The notes under the pieces: generated by a model
Seen by the model: only the letters and a program-made list of their open reading frames with translations
Database searches by the model: none
What the model was told of the DNA's origin: nothing
Shown: positions 44,181 through 52,882 of the stretch, piece after piece
Position numbering within the stretch: position 1 is the first letter of the stretch
How the letters are laid out: every line of letters begins with the position of its first letter
Program-made: the position numbers and the translations under genes
Source of the DNA: Acidilobaceae archaeon
GTDB lineage: Archaea > Thermoproteota > Thermoprotei_A > Sulfolobales > Acidilobaceae
NCBI GenBank assembly: GCA_026413755.1
Contig: JAOAKH010000009.1
Coordinates: 1-64,000 of the forward strand
Direction: 5' to 3'
DNA: 64,000 bases

Positions 44181-45513
44181 AAAGCTAGAGGCCCTCTTGA
44201 AAGAGCTCCTACCCAAATACGAAGAGAGGACTAGGAGGAGCAGGGCCCTCTTCGAGAGGGCCAGGAAGGTGTTGCCCGCGGGCGTTACTTACCACACAAG
44301 GCTCTTCGCTCCATACCCGCTCTATGTGGAGAGGGCCAAGGGCTCCAGAGTGTGGGACGTCGACGGGAACGAGTACGTAGATCTTTGGATGGGCCACGGG
44401 ACCCACATCTTGGGGCACTCCCCAGACATAGTAACTGAGGCGGCCGCAGAGGCTTCCCGCATAGGCACTCACCTGGGCTTCGAGAACCCGTACGCTGTGG
44501 AGTACGCAGAGCTCCTTTCAAGAGTGGTGCCTAACCTGGAGATGGTGAGGTTTACGAACAGCGGCACGGAGGCAAACATGTATGCTGTGAGACTAGTAAG
44601 GGCCTTTACGGGGAGGAAGTACCTGGTGAAAATAGAAGGGGGGTGGCACGGCGGTTACGATGCGCTCCACACGGGCGTCAGTCCTCCCTTCACAGGCCCA
44701 GAGTCTGCAGGCCTGCCCGAGGAGGCCATAAAGTACACCATAAGCGTGCCGTTTAACGACCTACAGGCTATGGAGGAGGCCCTCAGGAGGTACCCCGTAG
44801 CGGCCGTTATAGTGGAGCCCGTGCTCGGGGCCGGCGGCTGCATAGAGCCCGTGGAGGGCTACCTGAGGGGACTAAGGGAGCTTACAGAGAAGTATGGCTC
44901 CCTCCTCGTCTTCGACGAGGTGATCACAGGCTTCAGGCTCTCGCCTGGGGGGGCTCAAGAGTACTTCAACGTAGAGGCCGACGTGGTGGTCCTGGGGAAG
45001 ATAGTGGGCGGAGGCTATGCGGGAGCGGGTGCCTTCGGTGGGAAGAGGGAGATAATGGAGATGCTGGACGTCCTGAAATACACAGACCCTCGCTCCAGAC
45101 CTTTCCACGGGGGTACGTTCACTGGCAACCCCGTCTCCATGAAGGCCGGAATGACTATTGTGAAGTACCTTAGCGACAACAGGGGTTTGTACGAGAGGGC
45201 CAACGAGCTCTGGGAGCAGGCAAAGAGGGAGATAGAGGAGGCGTGCGAGGAGAAAGACGGAGCCTGCTGGGCGACGGGGACGGGGACCATGGTGGGGGTT
45301 CACTTTACCCGCGTGAGGCCTAGGAACGTGAGGGAAGCATATGAGTTGAGGTGGAGCAGGAAGGCAGAGCTGGCGCTCCACCTGTACTCTCGGCTAAACG
45401 GGATCTTATACATGTCTGAGAAGATGCCTCACTTCCTACCCTCCCTGATCCATGGTAGGGAAGAGGCCAAGGCCTCAGTGGAGGTCATTAGAGGGTTCCT
45501 CTCGCTGCTCTAG
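44167..45513 (+). CDS. Class III aminotransferase, glutamate-1-semialdehyde aminotransferase-like
   Basis: 448 residues, PLP-dependent. FTNSGTEANMYAVRLVRAF binds the phosphate. VFDEVITGFRLSPGGAQEYF holds the Asp that contacts the PLP ring nitrogen. The PLP lysine is in VVLGKIVGGGYAGAGAFGG. These match the GSA aminomutase subgroup (hemL), but no heme genes are nearby and other members act on beta-amino acids or other substrates. It starts at TTG 44167 and overlaps the converging mtnA gene by 4 bases. Confidence 0.85.
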   Translation: MISDEKLEALLKELLPKYEERTRRSRALFERARKVLPAGVTYHTRLFAPYPLYVERAKGSRVWDVDGNEYVDLWMGHGTHILGHSPDIVTEAAAEASRIGTHLGFENPYAVEYAELLSRVVPNLEMVRFTNSGTEANMYAVRLVRAFTGRKYLVKIEGGWHGGYDALHTGVSPPFTGPESAGLPEEAIKYTISVPFNDLQAMEEALRRYPVAAVIVEPVLGAGGCIEPVEGYLRGLRELTEKYGSLLVFDEVITGFRLSPGGAQEYFNVEADVVVLGKIVGGGYAGAGAFGGKREIMEMLDVLKYTDPRSRPFHGGTFTGNPVSMKAGMTIVKYLSDNRGLYERANELWEQAKREIEEACEEKDGACWATGTGTMVGVHFTRVRPRNVREAYELRWSRKAELALHLYSRLNGILYMSEKMPHFLPSLIHGREEAKASVEVIRGFLSLL

Positions 45514-46586
45514 AGCATCTTTGGGAGGCTCTCTGAGAACGGCTTTTTCGCTATCCCCTTCTCCGTAACTATAGCAGTTATGAGCTCCGGAGGGGTGACG
45601 TCGAAGGAGGGGTTATATACTTCCACATCCCTCAGCGTTATCTCTGCCCTGCCCATCACGGTGATCACCTCCTCCCTACCCCTCTCCTCTATCACTATTG
45701 CCCCTGGATCCCACGACCTCTGTATGGTGCTGGTAGGCGCGACCACGTAAAAAGGTTTCTCCGCATAGTTGGCCGCTAGAGCCACCTGGAGCGTGCCTAT
45801 CTTGTTCGCCGCATGCCCTGTGAGCACTATCCTATCAGCCCCCACCATTGCCATGTCCGCCATTCCCCTCTTCATGACAAAGGCTACAGCGCTGTCTACT
45901 ATAAGTTTGAAGGGTATGCCCTCCTTCTTCAGCTCCCAGACGTTTAGCCTGGCTCCCTGTAGCACGGGCCTAGTTTCCGTAGTTATAACCTCAACCATTT
46001 TCCCCTCATACCAGGCATACCTTATCACCCCTAGCGCAGTCCCAAAGCCTGCCGTGGCTAGAGCTCCTGTGTTACAGTGGGTAAGCACCCTAGCGCCGTC
46101 CTCTAGAAGCTTTGAGCCCGCCCTGCCTATCTCCACGTTGGTCTTCACGTCCTCGACGTAGATCTTTAGTGCCTCCTCCAGGACCCCCTCGGCTACCCTG
46201 CCGGGATCGCCAGAAGCCGCCTCCCCCCTCGCCCTCTTCATGACCCTCTCTAGTGCCCAGAACAAGTTGTATGCAGTGGGCCTGGTGGCAGCCAGGAGCT
46301 TCCTGGCCTCTTCCAGATCCCTCAAGACCCCCTCCGCGTCCCTTGCCCTGCTCTCTTGGGCAGCGAGCGCCAGGCCGAAGGCAGCTGAGACGCCTATCGC
46401 CGGCGCCCCCCTAATCTCCATGTTCTTTATTGCCTCCGCGACCCTCCTATAGTCCTTGGTCCTTCTGTACACTTCCTCGAAGGGGAGGAGCCTAGTGTCG
46501 AGCCACACGAACTCCTTTGACTCCAGGTCGAAGTATAGAGGTTTTATCTTGAGGAACCTTTCTAGCTTCTCTAGCTCGGAGAGCAA
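45510..46586 (-). CDS. mtnA: Methylthioribose-1-phosphate isomerase family protein (MtnA / aIF-2B-like)
   Basis: 358 residues. Isomerises 5-methylthioribose-1-phosphate to the ribulose form in the methionine salvage pathway. Signs are EIRGAPAIGVSAAFGLALAA, TRPTAYNLFWALERV, the active-site Cys in LTHCNTGALATAGFGTALG, ETRPVLQGARL, and the Asp in GADRIVLTGHAANKIGT. TTG 46586 has GGGGGAG before it; a longer frame exists but runs into the divergent promoter. The related ribose-1,5-bisphosphate isomerase is an alternative, though the length and N-terminus favour MtnA. Confidence 0.9.
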   Translation of the reverse strand: MLSELEKLERFLKIKPLYFDLESKEFVWLDTRLLPFEEVYRRTKDYRRVAEAIKNMEIRGAPAIGVSAAFGLALAAQESRARDAEGVLRDLEEARKLLAATRPTAYNLFWALERVMKRARGEAASGDPGRVAEGVLEEALKIYVEDVKTNVEIGRAGSKLLEDGARVLTHCNTGALATAGFGTALGVIRYAWYEGKMVEVITTETRPVLQGARLNVWELKKEGIPFKLIVDSAVAFVMKRGMADMAMVGADRIVLTGHAANKIGTLQVALAANYAEKPFYVVAPTSTIQRSWDPGAIVIEERGREEVITVMGRAEITLRDVEVYNPSFDVTPPELITAIVTEKGIAKKPFSESLPKML

Positions 46587-46655
46587 AGCATCTCCCCCAC
46601 GTAGATCTGCTAAGGCTAAAAAGCGGCAGAAAAGTGGAGGCACAGGTAGGGGGAT

Positions 46656-47507
46656 GTGGAGGACTGCGCGCTGGTGCCGGCCCTCTCCCTGGGCTTATAC
46701 TACGAGCCCTCTCTACACCCGAAGCCCGGCGCCGTGACGCCCCTTGCCCCACACAGGGACAAGGACTTCTACGACTTCATAGAGAATGCGTCTCTAATAG
46801 AACTCTCTATGATGGAGGCCTGCGTGAAGCGCTCCATAGCCTCGGGGCTCAGGAGGTACAGGGAGCTCCTGATCTCTGCCGGATTCAGGACGAACGTAGC
46901 CATAGGCTCAGCCCTCCTCCACATAGCCCTCGCCTCCTCCCTAGGCGAAGGGCGCGCCGTGCCGGTGGAGCTAGCTTACAGAGCCCAACAGAAAGTCTTG
47001 GGAGAGGACGGAGGGAGGGAGTACTACATGCTGCTGGAGGCCTTCAGGCCGTCCCACTTGGGTAGATACGTAGGCCCTGCCCCCTCTGTGGGCTCTGGTT
47101 ACCCTAAGTCCCTTGCAGAGGCCCTTAAGGCCTCCTCCTGGGACATGGTCCACAGGGAGCTCCTAGAGGGCTACCCGCTAACGCTTGAGGTCCTCTCTGC
47201 CCTCAGAGAAGAGGGGCCTCTTAGGCTGAGAGCTCTGAGGGCCCTTTTGATCCTCCTCTCTGAACACGGGGACACGCTTATAGCTAGCAAGTATGGATAC
47301 AGCGCCTACAAGAGGGCAAAGGGGGAAGCCAGAGAGGCCTTGGCGCTAGCAGAGAGGCTGGGGACGGAGGCTGCTCTTGAGTGGTTAGACGGGCTCTGGA
47401 GGCCCAGGGGTTGGAACCCGGGCGCGGCGCTCGACATATTGAGCACTGCCATTAGTGTGTACAACTATAATAAAAGTTTGGGAATTATTTCCTCCTATGA
47501 GACATAG
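46656..47507 (+). CDS. CitG/MdcB-like protein (triphosphoribosyl-dephospho-CoA synthase family)
   Basis: 283 residues. The N-terminal block SLHPKPGAVTPLAPHRDKDF matches the hallmark xPKPGxVxxxxxxAHRDMDF of CitG/MdcB, and a second helix-rich part ends with a helical C-terminus. In bacteria CitG makes the prosthetic-group precursor of citrate lyase or malonate decarboxylase. No gene for those enzymes is seen in this window, so the substrate here may differ. GTG 46656 follows GGTAGGGGGA. It diverges from mtnA and overlaps the end of the citrate synthase gene by 23 bases. Confidence 0.83.
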   Translation: MEDCALVPALSLGLYYEPSLHPKPGAVTPLAPHRDKDFYDFIENASLIELSMMEACVKRSIASGLRRYRELLISAGFRTNVAIGSALLHIALASSLGEGRAVPVELAYRAQQKVLGEDGGREYYMLLEAFRPSHLGRYVGPAPSVGSGYPKSLAEALKASSWDMVHRELLEGYPLTLEVLSALREEGPLRLRALRALLILLSEHGDTLIASKYGYSAYKRAKGEAREALALAERLGTEAALEWLDGLWRPRGWNPGAALDILSTAISVYNYNKSLGIISSYET

Positions 47508-48690
47508 GCTGATACTTGAGGCCTGAAGGCCCTATGTACTTCTCCACAGGCCTAATGAGCTTGTTGTTGAGCACCTGCTCTATGTAGTGGGAAGTCCAGC
47601 CCACCACCCTGCTCGAGGCGAACACAGGGGTGTACATGGGTATAGGTATGCCGAGCTGGTAGTAGAGGATGGCTGTGTACAGATCTATGTTGGAGGGTAT
47701 CTTCTTCACCTCCCACATGACCCTCTCTGCGTTCTTCAGCACCTTGTACCAGGTCTCTCCGTCCTTGAGCTTTCTCACGAACTCTATAGCTACATCCGTC
47801 CTTGGGTCCTTTATCTTGTAGATCCTATGGCCGAAACCCATGATCCTCTCCTTTTTAGCCAGCTTGTCCTTTATGTACTCCACTATGAGCTCCTCCATGG
47901 GCACCCCCTTCTCGCTCGCTATCTTCTTCACCTCGAGGAACATCTTCATGGCCTCCTCGTTGGCACCTCCATGCAAAGGCCCCTTGAGGGCAGCTATGCC
48001 TGCCGCCACGGCGCTATACATATCGCTTAGCGTGCTCCCCACGACCCTGACAGTGAAGGTAGAGGCGTTGAAGCCGTGGTCCATGTAGAGAACTAACGAG
48101 GACTCAAAGGCCCTTACCTCCAGCTCGCTGGGCTCCCTCATCGTTATCATCCTCAGCACGTCATGAGCGTGGCTCAACTCGCCATCGGGCCTTAAGTACG
48201 TACCATGATGGGCTAGGTTGTAGGCGGCAGCAAATATGACAGGGAGCTGAGCTATGAGTCTGATCTGGTGATCGTACAGCGTGTCCTTGTCTATCCTCCA
48301 CTCCGGCGCGTATATCTGGCCTAGCAGCGTAACGCCATACGCGCCGTAGTACATGGGATGTGTCTGGGGCAAGATCTTAAGCGCGTCGAAAAGCTTCTCT
48401 GGGACCCTGGTCCTCCAGTAGTCTATTTTCTTCCTGTACTCCTTGTACTCCTCCTCGGTAGGCAGAGCTCCGTAGGAGATGAGATATGCTGCCTCGTAGA
48501 AGTCCGCGTTCATCCCTAGGTCCTCTATAGTATACCCCCTGTAGAGCGTGTTCTCCCCCTTCGGGTCCACGCCGCTTATGCTAGTTGTGTCTACTATGAC
48601 CTGCTCCAACCCTTTAGGCACCACGACGAAAGTGCCCAGGCCGGGTATTTCCTCTATACTGATATTGACCTTCTTCAGGAGCTCGCTCAT
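47485..48690 (-). CDS. gltA: Citrate synthase
   Basis: 401 residues; condenses acetyl-CoA and oxaloacetate. The catalytic residues are in LKGPLHGGANEEAM (His), RIMGFGHRIYKIKDPR (His) and SNIDLYTAILYY (Asp). SGVDPKGENTLYRGYTIEDL is the short-chain archaeal N-terminus. ATG 48690 follows GGGGAGGGGG, with a TATA-like TTTATTAAG about 40 bases upstream, so it has its own promoter. 2-Methylcitrate synthase activity cannot be excluded, as these enzymes are often promiscuous. Confidence 0.94.
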   Translation of the reverse strand: MSELLKKVNISIEEIPGLGTFVVVPKGLEQVIVDTTSISGVDPKGENTLYRGYTIEDLGMNADFYEAAYLISYGALPTEEEYKEYRKKIDYWRTRVPEKLFDALKILPQTHPMYYGAYGVTLLGQIYAPEWRIDKDTLYDHQIRLIAQLPVIFAAAYNLAHHGTYLRPDGELSHAHDVLRMITMREPSELEVRAFESSLVLYMDHGFNASTFTVRVVGSTLSDMYSAVAAGIAALKGPLHGGANEEAMKMFLEVKKIASEKGVPMEELIVEYIKDKLAKKERIMGFGHRIYKIKDPRTDVAIEFVRKLKDGETWYKVLKNAERVMWEVKKIPSNIDLYTAILYYQLGIPIPMYTPVFASSRVVGWTSHYIEQVLNNKLIRPVEKYIGPSGLKYQPMSHRRK

Positions 48691-48761
48691 GGCCCCCTCC
48701 CCTCTACAAAAGACGAATTTAGCTTAATAAATTAATGTCTTTACATGTAGAGCACGCCCCC

Positions 48762-49865
48762 TTATAAGAGCTCCAGAGGATCTAGGTTAAGCTCCTCCGC
48801 TAGCCCGGAGAAGCCCAATATGCCAGAGACCATGAGTCTTTCCGCCTCCTTCCTGCTGAGACCCCTTGAACTTAAGTAGAAGAGGTGCTCTGCGGCTACG
48901 TGAGATATGCCGGCTGAGTGGTTCCCCTTTGCTACCTCGCCGGAGTGAATCTCCAGCACCGGGACTGCGAAGCCTCTCGCCTCCTCCCCTAACATGATCA
49001 CCTGGAGCTCTATCTCAGAGGAAGCCTGCCTAGCGCTCTCTTCGACTATCGCCGAACCACGCAGGGAGAGGTAGCCCTTGTCCAGTGCTGCCCCTCTCCC
49101 CGCAACGATCACCTCGCTATAAGCCCCCACGTTGTAGGAGTTCAGCACGAAGTCGGTCTTAGTGCCGCTCCTCCCTGCGGAGCTAGCAAACGCCTTCAGC
49201 TTGGCCCCCTCGCCCTTGACAACGTAGTCAAGCTGCACCCTGCTCATTTTGCCTCCTACCACAAGGCTCCTGGAGGTGACCTCTGCGCCGTCGTATATGA
49301 GGAACTTCCCGAGGGTGAAGGCCGCGCTTCCCGGAGAGTGTAGCGAGAGGAGGTGAATGCCCACGCTTGCCTTCTCCTCCACAGCTCCTTCTATGAAGAA
49401 CGTCTTGAGGTTCCTTCCGTCAGGCAGCACGTCTAAGAAGTATACGTTCCCAGAGGCGCCCCCTCTCACCTTCAGGGTGAGGTGATGACCCATGTACGCC
49501 TCCCCGCCCAGACTGATCACATACAAGTTCCCGAACTCCCCCTCGAGCTCTAAGTGAGCTCCGGCCCTCCAGCTGGCAGCGTGGTAAGCGGTCATCTTGT
49601 CTGCTACCTCTATCGTGCTCATGGGCTCTATGGGCTCTCCGAAGACCTTTACCCCCTCCCTTGTAACGTAAGAGGCTCCCAGCCCCAGCCTTACGTGAGG
49701 CCGTATGTGGGAGAGCTGTGGTGGGACCTCCAGCTCCGTCTCAGAGTGGGGCAGTCCCAACCTCTCCTCAAAGACCCTCCAGTCCGTGTAATGTCTTACT
49801 GTAGGCGTATCAGCTACGTGTTGGAAGGGCAGAGAGCGGAAGAGCTCCAAGTACTTCTGCCTCAT
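48762..49865 (-). CDS. sufD: Iron-sulfur cluster assembly protein SufD
   Basis: 367 residues, part of the SufBCD scaffold that builds Fe-S clusters. The C-terminal core has VLEIHSGEVAKGNHSAGISH and HLFYLSSRGLSRKEAERLMV, the SufB/D family ending. It lacks the Cys features of SufB. It starts directly after the sufB stop (no gap), so the two subunits are made together. Confidence 0.9.
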   Translation of the reverse strand: MRQKYLELFRSLPFQHVADTPTVRHYTDWRVFEERLGLPHSETELEVPPQLSHIRPHVRLGLGASYVTREGVKVFGEPIEPMSTIEVADKMTAYHAASWRAGAHLELEGEFGNLYVISLGGEAYMGHHLTLKVRGGASGNVYFLDVLPDGRNLKTFFIEGAVEEKASVGIHLLSLHSPGSAAFTLGKFLIYDGAEVTSRSLVVGGKMSRVQLDYVVKGEGAKLKAFASSAGRSGTKTDFVLNSYNVGAYSEVIVAGRGAALDKGYLSLRGSAIVEESARQASSEIELQVIMLGEEARGFAVPVLEIHSGEVAKGNHSAGISHVAAEHLFYLSSRGLSRKEAERLMVSGILGFSGLAEELNLDPLELL

Positions 49866-51296
49866 TTAGCCGTAGCCCCCTAGTTTCTTGAACTCAAGCT
49901 GTATGACCTTGGCTAGTACCTGCGCATACTCGAAAGGCAGGTCCACCATTATCTCGTCAAGGAAGCCGAGCACTATGAGGCTCTTGGCCTCGTCCTCTTC
50001 TATGCCCCTGCTCTGCATGTAGAACAGCTGCGCCTCGCTTAGCCTACCGGTCCTGGCCTCATGGCTTACGGTGGCCGTGGGCTCGTCCACCTGATTGTGC
50101 GGGTAGGTATAGGCCTTGCTCTTGCTGTCGAATATCATTGCCTCGCACTCCACGTTAGAGGTGGCCTCCTTGGCACCCTTGAGTATCCTTATGATCCCCC
50201 TGTAAGTGTTTATGCCGCCATCCGCGCTCACTGACTTGTTTATTATCTTGCTCTTGGTGTTCCTCCCCACATGTATTGCCTTGCTCCCCGTGTCCTTTAT
50301 GACAGGCCCCTTCGCGAGCTGGATCACTGTGTTCCTCGTGGCGCTGTTGTCTCCCTTTAGGACCGTGCTCGGGTAGGTGTAAGTTATCTTGCTCCCTATG
50401 CTCCCCTCCACCCAGTCCACCCTTGCGTTCTCCTCGGCTATTCCCCTCTTGTTGTTCAAGTTCACGACGTCTCTGCTCCAATTCTGTACTGTGACTATCT
50501 TCACCTTAGCCCCCTTGTGAGCATATGCCTCTACCATGCCGTCATGGAAGCTAAACCTGCTGAGCCTCGGCGCGCTGCAGCCCTCTATCCAAGTGATCTC
50601 CGCGCCCTCGTCCGCCACTATAAGGGAGTGCTCAAACTGGCCCTCAGCGGACCTGCCTATCAGGAAGAAGGACTCTATGGGCTCCGCTATTTTCACCCCC
50701 TTTGGGACGTATATGAAAACCCCTCCGCTCCACAGAGCCCCGTGAAGGGCGGAGAACTTGTGTTCGGTATAGGGGAACACCTTCATGAAGTACTCCTTCA
50801 CCAGGTCGGGGTACTTTTTCACTGCCTCCTCCAGCGGCATGACTATGACCCCCTTCTCGCTCAAGTGCTTTTTGACCTTTGCATAGACGGTCTCGCTGTC
50901 ATAGATAGTGGTTAGCCCTGCGAGCAGCTTCTTCTCTAACTCAGGTAGTCCCAGCTTGTCGTAGTAGTCCCTCAGCTCTTTCGGCAGCTCATCCCAGCTG
51001 CTCACCAGCTGCGCCTCTGGCTTGGAGTAGATCACGAGCTCGTCCAGGTCTATGCTCTCTATCCCCTTGACCCACTTTGGCATGGGAAGCTTGTAGAAGA
51101 ACTCGAGGCTCCTGAGCCTGAGCCTCTTCATCCACTCCGGTTCTCCCTTTATCCTACTTATCTCCTCTATCGCACTGGACGATATCTTGCCCCTTATCTC
51201 AATTTCGCTCCTGTAGGGCCTCTCGTGGCCCAAAAGCTCCACTGCGGCCTCAGTGCTCCTAAATATCTCCTCCCTCAGCTCCACCGGCTTCCCCAT
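49866..51296 (-). CDS. sufB: Iron-sulfur cluster assembly protein SufB
   Basis: 476 residues, the central scaffold subunit. Landmarks are FSALHGALWSGGVFIYVPKG, SLIVADEGAEITWIEGCSAP, the conserved Cys in SNVECEAMIFDSKSKAYTYP, TATVSHEARTGRLSEAQLFY and DEAKSLIVLGFL. ATG 51296 has GAGGTGAGG before it. The promoter holds a 13-base palindrome (51311-51323) shared with sufC and trxB. sufC is upstream in the same direction but has its own promoter. Confidence 0.95.
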   Translation of the reverse strand: MGKPVELREEIFRSTEAAVELLGHERPYRSEIEIRGKISSSAIEEISRIKGEPEWMKRLRLRSLEFFYKLPMPKWVKGIESIDLDELVIYSKPEAQLVSSWDELPKELRDYYDKLGLPELEKKLLAGLTTIYDSETVYAKVKKHLSEKGVIVMPLEEAVKKYPDLVKEYFMKVFPYTEHKFSALHGALWSGGVFIYVPKGVKIAEPIESFFLIGRSAEGQFEHSLIVADEGAEITWIEGCSAPRLSRFSFHDGMVEAYAHKGAKVKIVTVQNWSRDVVNLNNKRGIAEENARVDWVEGSIGSKITYTYPSTVLKGDNSATRNTVIQLAKGPVIKDTGSKAIHVGRNTKSKIINKSVSADGGINTYRGIIRILKGAKEATSNVECEAMIFDSKSKAYTYPHNQVDEPTATVSHEARTGRLSEAQLFYMQSRGIEEDEAKSLIVLGFLDEIMVDLPFEYAQVLAKVIQLEFKKLGGYG

Positions 51297-51310
51297 CTAC
51301 CTCACCTCTT

Positions 51311-51323
51311 TTAACGCCGTTAA
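51311..51323. promoter_or_regulatory. Palindromic operator candidate upstream of sufB
   Basis: TTAACGCCGTTAA is a perfect palindrome around a central base. It is centred 21 bases before the sufB ATG and about 18 bases downstream of a TATA box (CATTATAG, minus strand, about 51331-51340), so it overlaps the likely transcript start. Matching sites occur before sufC and trxB. Confidence 0.65.
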
Positions 51324-51352
51324 TAGAAGGCTATAATGAGTCATATGGACTG

Positions 51353-52108
51353 TCACTTCATGCCCCACTCCTTAGCAATCGCGTACCCTTTCTCCTCTAT
51401 CGCGAAGGCTAGCTCTGCTCCTCCCCTCGCCACCACCTCTCCCCCAATCAGCACAGTCACCTCGTCAGGGACTACGTGTTTCAGGAGCCTAGCGTAGTGC
51501 GTTATGAGCATCACCGCCCTGCCCTCCTCCCTGAAGCGCCTTATGTACTCCGCCACCTTCTTTATCCCATCCACGTCGAGTCCGGAGTCCGGCTCATCCA
51601 AGATCACCACCTTCGGCTTAAGCAGGGCTGCCTGCAGGAGCTCGCTCCTCTTCCTCTCGCCGCCGCTGAAGCCCACGTTCACCTCTCTTTGCAACAACTC
51701 CGGCGCGAGGCCCAGCTCCGAGGCTAGAGCCCTCATGGACCTTATCACGGAGGGGTCCTTTACCCTGGTGAGCTCAGCCTCGCCAAGCCTCTTGTTGCTG
51801 GCAGCAACGACAAGCGTACCAAACCTCACGCCCGGCAGTGCTGGCGGGTCCTGCATAGCGAGGTATATGCCCCTCAGGGCTCTCTCGTGGGTCTCGAGGC
51901 CGAGGATGCTCTCACCGTCTAGCAGTATGTCGCCCTCCATGACCTCATAGCCCTCTCTGCCCATGATAGTGTATGCAAGCGAGGACTTGCCGCTACCGTT
52001 AGGGCCCATGACCGCGTGCACAGTGCCGTACCTAACGCTCAGGCTGACCCCTTTCAGGACCACTTTGTCCCTGACCCTGACGCTCAGGCCTTTGACCTCT
52101 AACGCCAT
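51353..52108 (-). CDS. sufC: Fe-S assembly ATPase SufC
   Basis: 251 residues, the ABC-type ATPase of SufBCD. Walker A is GPNGSGKSS. The signature is VGFSGGERKRSELLQ, and Walker B is KVVILDEPDSGLDVDG, followed by the switch His in LITHYARLL. ATG 52108 is preceded by AAAGGAG-like sequence. It has its own promoter with a palindromic site (52120-52132). Confidence 0.96.
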   Translation of the reverse strand: MALEVKGLSVRVRDKVVLKGVSLSVRYGTVHAVMGPNGSGKSSLAYTIMGREGYEVMEGDILLDGESILGLETHERALRGIYLAMQDPPALPGVRFGTLVVAASNKRLGEAELTRVKDPSVIRSMRALASELGLAPELLQREVNVGFSGGERKRSELLQAALLKPKVVILDEPDSGLDVDGIKKVAEYIRRFREEGRAVMLITHYARLLKHVVPDEVTVLIGGEVVARGGAELAFAIEEKGYAIAKEWGMK

Positions 52109-52119
52109 TTCGGCTCCTT

Positions 52120-52132
52120 TTAACGCTGTTAA
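52120..52132. promoter_or_regulatory. Palindromic operator candidate upstream of sufC
   Basis: TTAACGCTGTTAA has five of six arm pairs matching. It is centred 18 bases before the sufC ATG and about 20 bases downstream of a TATA-like ATTTAATA (minus strand, about 52141-52149). The position and sequence match the sites at sufB and trxB. Confidence 0.62.
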
Positions 52133-52141
52133 AGAATGGTA

Positions 52142-52882
52142 TTAAATCTGATCTATACTCATTACTAGCTCCAAATACTCCCGGTCCCCATATATCGTGC
52201 TCTGCTCCCTCCTCACCCTCTCCATCATCTTCTCCTTCTCCGACTCCAGCAAGCTCAGCGCAATGTCTATCCCCTTCTCGTTCTTCTCCCGCGGATCTAG
52301 CGGGAGCCCTGCCCTGCCTATGCTTGCCTTTGCGAGCAGCCAAGAAGAGAAAGCCGCCCTGTCCACCTTCACCTCGGCGCTGCCGGCCCAGTATAGCTCC
52401 CTCACATACGTCATGCTGACAGCCCTCGCCAACTTATCCTCCACCGCCTCATACAGGGCCTTCGAGGACCTCCTCAGAGACTGAGCCACTTCCCTCACAG
52501 GGAGGCCGCTGTAGGGGGCCCTTATCGCTGCGCTCACGAGAGCTTCTGAGATCGCAGGGAACACATCGCCGTGGAGGAGGGAGAGCGAGGAGGCAAAGGA
52601 GCTTCCCAGGAGAGCCTTGAGGAAGGCCTGCTCGGGCTCCGGCCTGGGGCTATAGGACCCCAGCGCCATCTGCTCTACCTCCTCTGCCTCTACTGGGTCT
52701 GCGGCAGCCGGCACCCCGCCTACCTCCACCCAGGGAACGCTCACTATGCCCCTGGAGAGGGAGGCCTGGGGAGTCCTCAGCGCCTTGAACTCCACGCCGG
52801 AGAGCTTCTTACCCAAGGCCTTGAGGAGGAGGTAGCTGGAGTAGCAGGAGGGGTGAACGTAGACTGTGATCAACCTTCTCAC
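52142..52882 (-). CDS. Unknown protein with thioredoxin/glutaredoxin-like N-terminus
   Basis: 246 residues. The first 75 look like a thioredoxin fold: strand TVYVHPSC, a C-Y-S-S site at the usual CxxC position, then GIVSVPWVEVGGVPAAADPV with the cis-Pro loop. The rest is helical with no motif I know. A CxxS site suggests monothiol exchange or thiol-metal binding rather than disulfide reduction. Its stop lies beside the sufC promoter and it is the gene immediately upstream of sufC on the same strand. A role in Fe-S assembly or redox sensing is an inference from place alone. Confidence 0.65.
   Translation of the reverse strand: MRRLITVYVHPSCYSSYLLLKALGKKLSGVEFKALRTPQASLSRGIVSVPWVEVGGVPAAADPVEAEEVEQMALGSYSPRPEPEQAFLKALLGSSFASSLSLLHGDVFPAISEALVSAAIRAPYSGLPVREVAQSLRRSSKALYEAVEDKLARAVSMTYVRELYWAGSAEVKVDRAAFSSWLLAKASIGRAGLPLDPREKNEKGIDIALSLLESEKEKMMERVRREQSTIYGDREYLELVMSIDQI

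Noticed and set aside
44167-45513. Confident naming of the aminotransferase as hemL
   Set aside because: Core motifs fit, but heme genes are absent nearby and the subgroup includes enzymes with other substrates, so no symbol was given.
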